From: Chloroflexota bacterium
Lineage (GTDB): Bacteria > Chloroflexota > Ktedonobacteria > Ktedonobacterales > Ktedonobacteraceae
Assembly: GCA_005881295.1 (NCBI GenBank)
Contig: VBHS01000260.1
Span: 1-8,191 of the forward strand
DNA length: 8,191 nt
Reading direction: 5' to 3'
The notes below the pieces were generated by a model. That model saw only the letters and a list, made by a program, of their open reading frames with translations. It was not told the origin of the DNA and did no database searches. A program made the position numbers and the translations under genes. Shown here piece by piece: positions 6,331-8,191 of the stretch (position 1 is the first letter of the stretch; every line of letters starts with the position of its first letter).

Positions 6331-6433
6331 CACATCCCGCACTACAACCAGGTACTCATAAAAAATACTCTTTCAGGCGATGTAAATAGTGTTCCCTTTG
6401 TCTATTCACCTCATACCAAACAACTCGCACCTT

Positions 6434-6733
6434 CTACCTCTGCGCATTATCCTCAACTGGCTGCTCCTGCATTACTTGCAGGGCCCGCTCCATCTCGACC
6501 TCACTTAATGAGACATGCACTGTGGCTAGCCGCACCCGTTGCAGATCAACCATCTCCACTCCCTCTACATTCTGCAGCTGGCTCCAGGGATCATCCACCA
6601 GCGCCGTAGGCGCTACTTCCTCTCCCCTATCTTCCCTCGGTTCCAATGTATACGCACCTAATAACTCCCGCCAGGTCTCACTCAGCGTTTCATCCTTACA
6701 TCTATTTAAATTATTGTTATCTTTCAATCTCAT
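6434..6733 (-). CDS. Small acidic protein of unknown function (99 aa), between ftsI and ftsW
   Basis: I do not recognise this protein. It starts at ATG 6733 with AGAGGT four bases upstream, 56 bp after the ftsI stop, so it is probably cotranscribed with ftsI. It is acidic, with 21 Asp/Glu against 11 Lys/Arg. There is no signal peptide and no membrane segment, so it is probably cytoplasmic. The N-terminal third is polar (NNN near residue 6). A short helix is likely at 17-28 (LSETWRELLGAY) and another amphipathic, Glu-rich one at 75-92 (near LSEVEMERALQVMQEQ). It has one cysteine (12). The site is where many dcw clusters carry murE, murF, mraY and murD. A role linked to the FtsI/FtsW pair is suggested by position only. 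The good ribosome binding site and position make it likelier real than the opposite-strand frame at 6522-6737. Confidence 0.7.
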   Translation of the reverse strand: MRLKDNNNLNRCKDETLSETWRELLGAYTLEPREDRGEEVAPTALVDDPWSQLQNVEGVEMVDLQRVRLATVHVSLSEVEMERALQVMQEQPVEDNAQR

Positions 6734-6737
6734 TTGA

Positions 6738-6743
6738 ACCTCT
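6738..6743 (-). promoter_or_regulatory. Ribosome binding site of the 99-aa gene
   Basis: AGAGGT lies four bases before ATG 6733. It is the main evidence that this unrecognised frame is translated. Confidence 0.6.
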
Positions 6744-6789
6744 TTATCTCACATAGCTTCAGATATCAGCGCTTACGTTCGCTATCAGC

Positions 6790-8191
6790 TTATGGCGCAT
6801 CAGGTGGGATATGGTAGTACCACATCAATTGTTGTCCAATTGCCTTCCACACTGGAGCAGCCGCAGTACCGCCATAGATTGTCGCCTGTGGCCGGTCTAT
6901 TTTCACCAGAATTACGAACAGCGGATTCGTCGCAGGAATAAATCCTGCCACCGAAGCTTCAGTCTTGTCGCTCGTGAGTCCCTGCGTCGTAGCAGTTCCC
7001 GTCTTGGCCGCAATTGTGTAGCCTGGAACCTGTGCGGGTTGAGCAAGGCCATCAGTAGCCGAATGCATAAGCATGCTCGTCAATAATGTTGCGGCGTGTG
7101 CGCTGATCACACGCCGCAGGGCTTCAGGTTGTGTCGTTACGATGCGTCCATTATTGTTGATAGCAGACACCAGGTACGGGTGCATCATCACCCCACTATT
7201 CGCAATCGTTGCGTACGCCATTGCCACTTGCAGGGGTGTCGCAAAGATGCTCTGCCCAAAAGCCTGGCGTGTCAAATCGCTGGGCGACCATAGCCTCGGG
7301 CTGTTGGTCGGCGTTCGATAGGATCCCGTCTCCTCCTGGGGGCTGATTCCCGTCGCTTGACCAAAACCAAATTTCGCCAGGTAAGGATAGTAGCGATTCG
7401 CCCCAAGTATATCGTGCGCCACATACGCCGCACCAACATTGGCAGAGTGCTCAAGCACCTGCGTCATCGACTCGGTACCATAGGCAAGCCCGTTCCAATT
7501 CACGACCATTGGTGCATCATTGAACGTCCTGTATCCTGGATCATCAAATGTTGTATCCGGTCTAATCAACCCCTGGTCAAGCGCCGCCGCCATGGTAACA
7601 GCCTTCATTATCGAACCTGGCTCGTATGCGCAGTACACTACTGGATTGAAAAAGACGCTTTCCTGGCCAAGGCAACCCGTCAGCGTAGCAGACTTGCCAT
7701 ACTGATTCGGATCGAACGTTGGCGCTCCCGCCATCACCACTATCGCGCCAGTACGGATATTGATGACCAAAGCCGTTCCACTCTCCGCCCCCAATTGCTT
7801 CACGGTATCAGCCAGGGCTGTCTGTGTCATGTACTGCATACTGCTGTCAATGGTCAGCGTCAAGTCTGCCCCATTGACGGCCGGCTGTTCTGAACTCGCC
7901 CCTACGACCAGCGGATTGCCGCTAAGATCAAACTCCGCTGTAAAGCTGCCTGGCTTACCAGTCAACAACGTATTGTACTGCCGCTCAATCCCATAGATAC
8001 CGTTACTCTTCTGGTCATCCTGCTGGACATAGCCCAGTACCTGCGCGGCTAATGTACCACCTGGATAGATACGCCACGTGCGTGGCTCCAGGAAGACATA
8101 CGGCAGTTGCAAACGGCGCAACTGTTCGCTCTGCGTTGGATCGATACGGCTGGCGATACGTACAGTCTGATATCCCAGGTTGAAATCCTTG
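6790..8191 (-). CDS. ftsI: Septal transpeptidase FtsI/PBP2-type class B penicillin-binding protein, 3' part (runs off the right edge)
   Basis: Membrane-anchored D,D-transpeptidase that crosslinks septal peptidoglycan outside the cell, paired with FtsW. The frame is open to the edge; 466 residues are visible. The membrane anchor and most of the N-terminal pedestal are outside. The visible part begins in the dimerisation domain (KDFNLGYQTVRIASRID, then RTWRIYPGGTLAAQVLGYV), then GIYGIERQYN. The transpeptidase domain has all three motifs: EPGSIMK with the nucleophile Ser at visible residue 193 (codon 7614-7612), SAN at 249-251 (often SSN), and KTGTATT at 396-402. The protein ends about 70 residues after KTG with no PASTA repeats. 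Two cysteines lie at visible residues 173 and 187, just before the nucleophile. ftsI rather than an elongation PBP is chosen from the dcw context. Confidence 0.92.
   Translation of the reverse strand, partial: KDFNLGYQTVRIASRIDPTQSEQLRRLQLPYVFLEPRTWRIYPGGTLAAQVLGYVQQDDQKSNGIYGIERQYNTLLTGKPGSFTAEFDLSGNPLVVGASSEQPAVNGADLTLTIDSSMQYMTQTALADTVKQLGAESGTALVINIRTGAIVVMAGAPTFDPNQYGKSATLTGCLGQESVFFNPVVYCAYEPGSIMKAVTMAAALDQGLIRPDTTFDDPGYRTFNDAPMVVNWNGLAYGTESMTQVLEHSANVGAAYVAHDILGANRYYPYLAKFGFGQATGISPQEETGSYRTPTNSPRLWSPSDLTRQAFGQSIFATPLQVAMAYATIANSGVMMHPYLVSAINNNGRIVTTQPEALRRVISAHAATLLTSMLMHSATDGLAQPAQVPGYTIAAKTGTATTQGLTSDKTEASVAGFIPATNPLFVILVKIDRPQATIYGGTAAAPVWKAIGQQLMWYYHIPPDAP

Larger units (their letters stand above)
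6130..6433. other. 304-bp spacer between the 99-aa gene and ftsW
   Basis: I see no convincing protein gene here. Its left end (6158-6186) carries promoter boxes on both strands and a dyad. Its middle holds two short inverted repeats (6215-6232 and 6312-6330). The right third (about 6345-6433) shows no structure I can name. The spacer breaks an otherwise tightly packed cluster, so ftsW and the genes after it may have their own transcription start. A plus-strand frame 6260-6361 (33 codons) has no ribosome binding site and is not called. Confidence 0.6.

Noticed and set aside
6130..6342. ftsW start at GTG 6342, giving a 603-residue protein
   Set aside because: The first 71 codons run through the promoter boxes and hairpins and give a Cys-rich, non-SEDS-like sequence. 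ATG 6129 is more reasonable.
6260..6361. 33-codon plus-strand frame downstream of the strong plus-strand promoter (MPHSIRASSQ...)
   Set aside because: No Shine-Dalgarno sequence lies close to the ATG (AGGAG at 6231-6235 is too far), and the composition is unremarkable. It remains a weak possibility if the promoter proves real.
6350..6370. A run of six T on the minus strand (GAGTATTTTTTATGAG) after the 99-aa gene as a terminator
   Set aside because: No stable GC-rich hairpin stands before the T run, so an intrinsic terminator is not supported.
7357..7893. Plus-strand open frame of 178 codons opposite ftsI
   Set aside because: It lies wholly inside the transpeptidase domain, which carries all catalytic motifs on the minus strand. 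It is a shadow frame.

Overview
The window is a stretch of a bacterial dcw (division and cell wall) cluster. Every recognisable gene is read on the minus strand. In the direction of transcription, from right to left, the order is: ftsI/pbpB (3' part, cut by the right edge), a 99-codon unknown gene, a 304-bp spacer, ftsW, murG, murC, a damaged murB, and ftsQ/divIB (5' part, cut by the left edge). No RNA gene, insertion sequence, CRISPR array or phage gene was seen.

Organism: the base composition is moderate (roughly 50-55% G+C by eye). The murG-murC-murB-ftsQ order without ddl, the short (type II) MurB fold and the long basic cytoplasmic tails on FtsQ and FtsW suggest a monoderm-like lineage. 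A Chloroflexota member, perhaps Ktedonobacteria-like, is my best guess. It rests on gene order and general sequence feel, not on a search, and should be held loosely.

Layout. 1-810: ftsQ, overlapping the end of murB by ATGA. 807-1653: murB, which has lost about 40-50 codons and changed frame near 1070, so the catalytic Ser segment is gone. 1710-3296: murC, starting at TTG inside the last codons of murG. 3293-4459 (or 4519): murG. 4531-6129: ftsW with a ~147-residue basic tail before the first membrane helix. 6130-6433: non-coding spacer with a very good plus-strand sigma70-type promoter (TTGACA-N17-TATACT), a minus-strand TATAAT box suited to ftsW, a dyad between them, and two short hairpins. 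6434-6733: acidic 99-aa protein. 6790-8191: transpeptidase domain of FtsI.

How they work together: MurB and MurC make UDP-MurNAc and add L-Ala to it. MurG makes lipid II at the membrane. FtsW (SEDS glycosyltransferase) and FtsI (class B PBP transpeptidase) polymerise and crosslink it at the septum. FtsQ/DivIB helps assemble and activate that pair. The genes murE, murF, mraY and murD, which in many bacteria lie between ftsI and ftsW, are absent here. Their place is taken by the small acidic gene and the promoter-bearing spacer. The two observations most worth checking are the murB lesion and the plus-strand promoter in the spacer.
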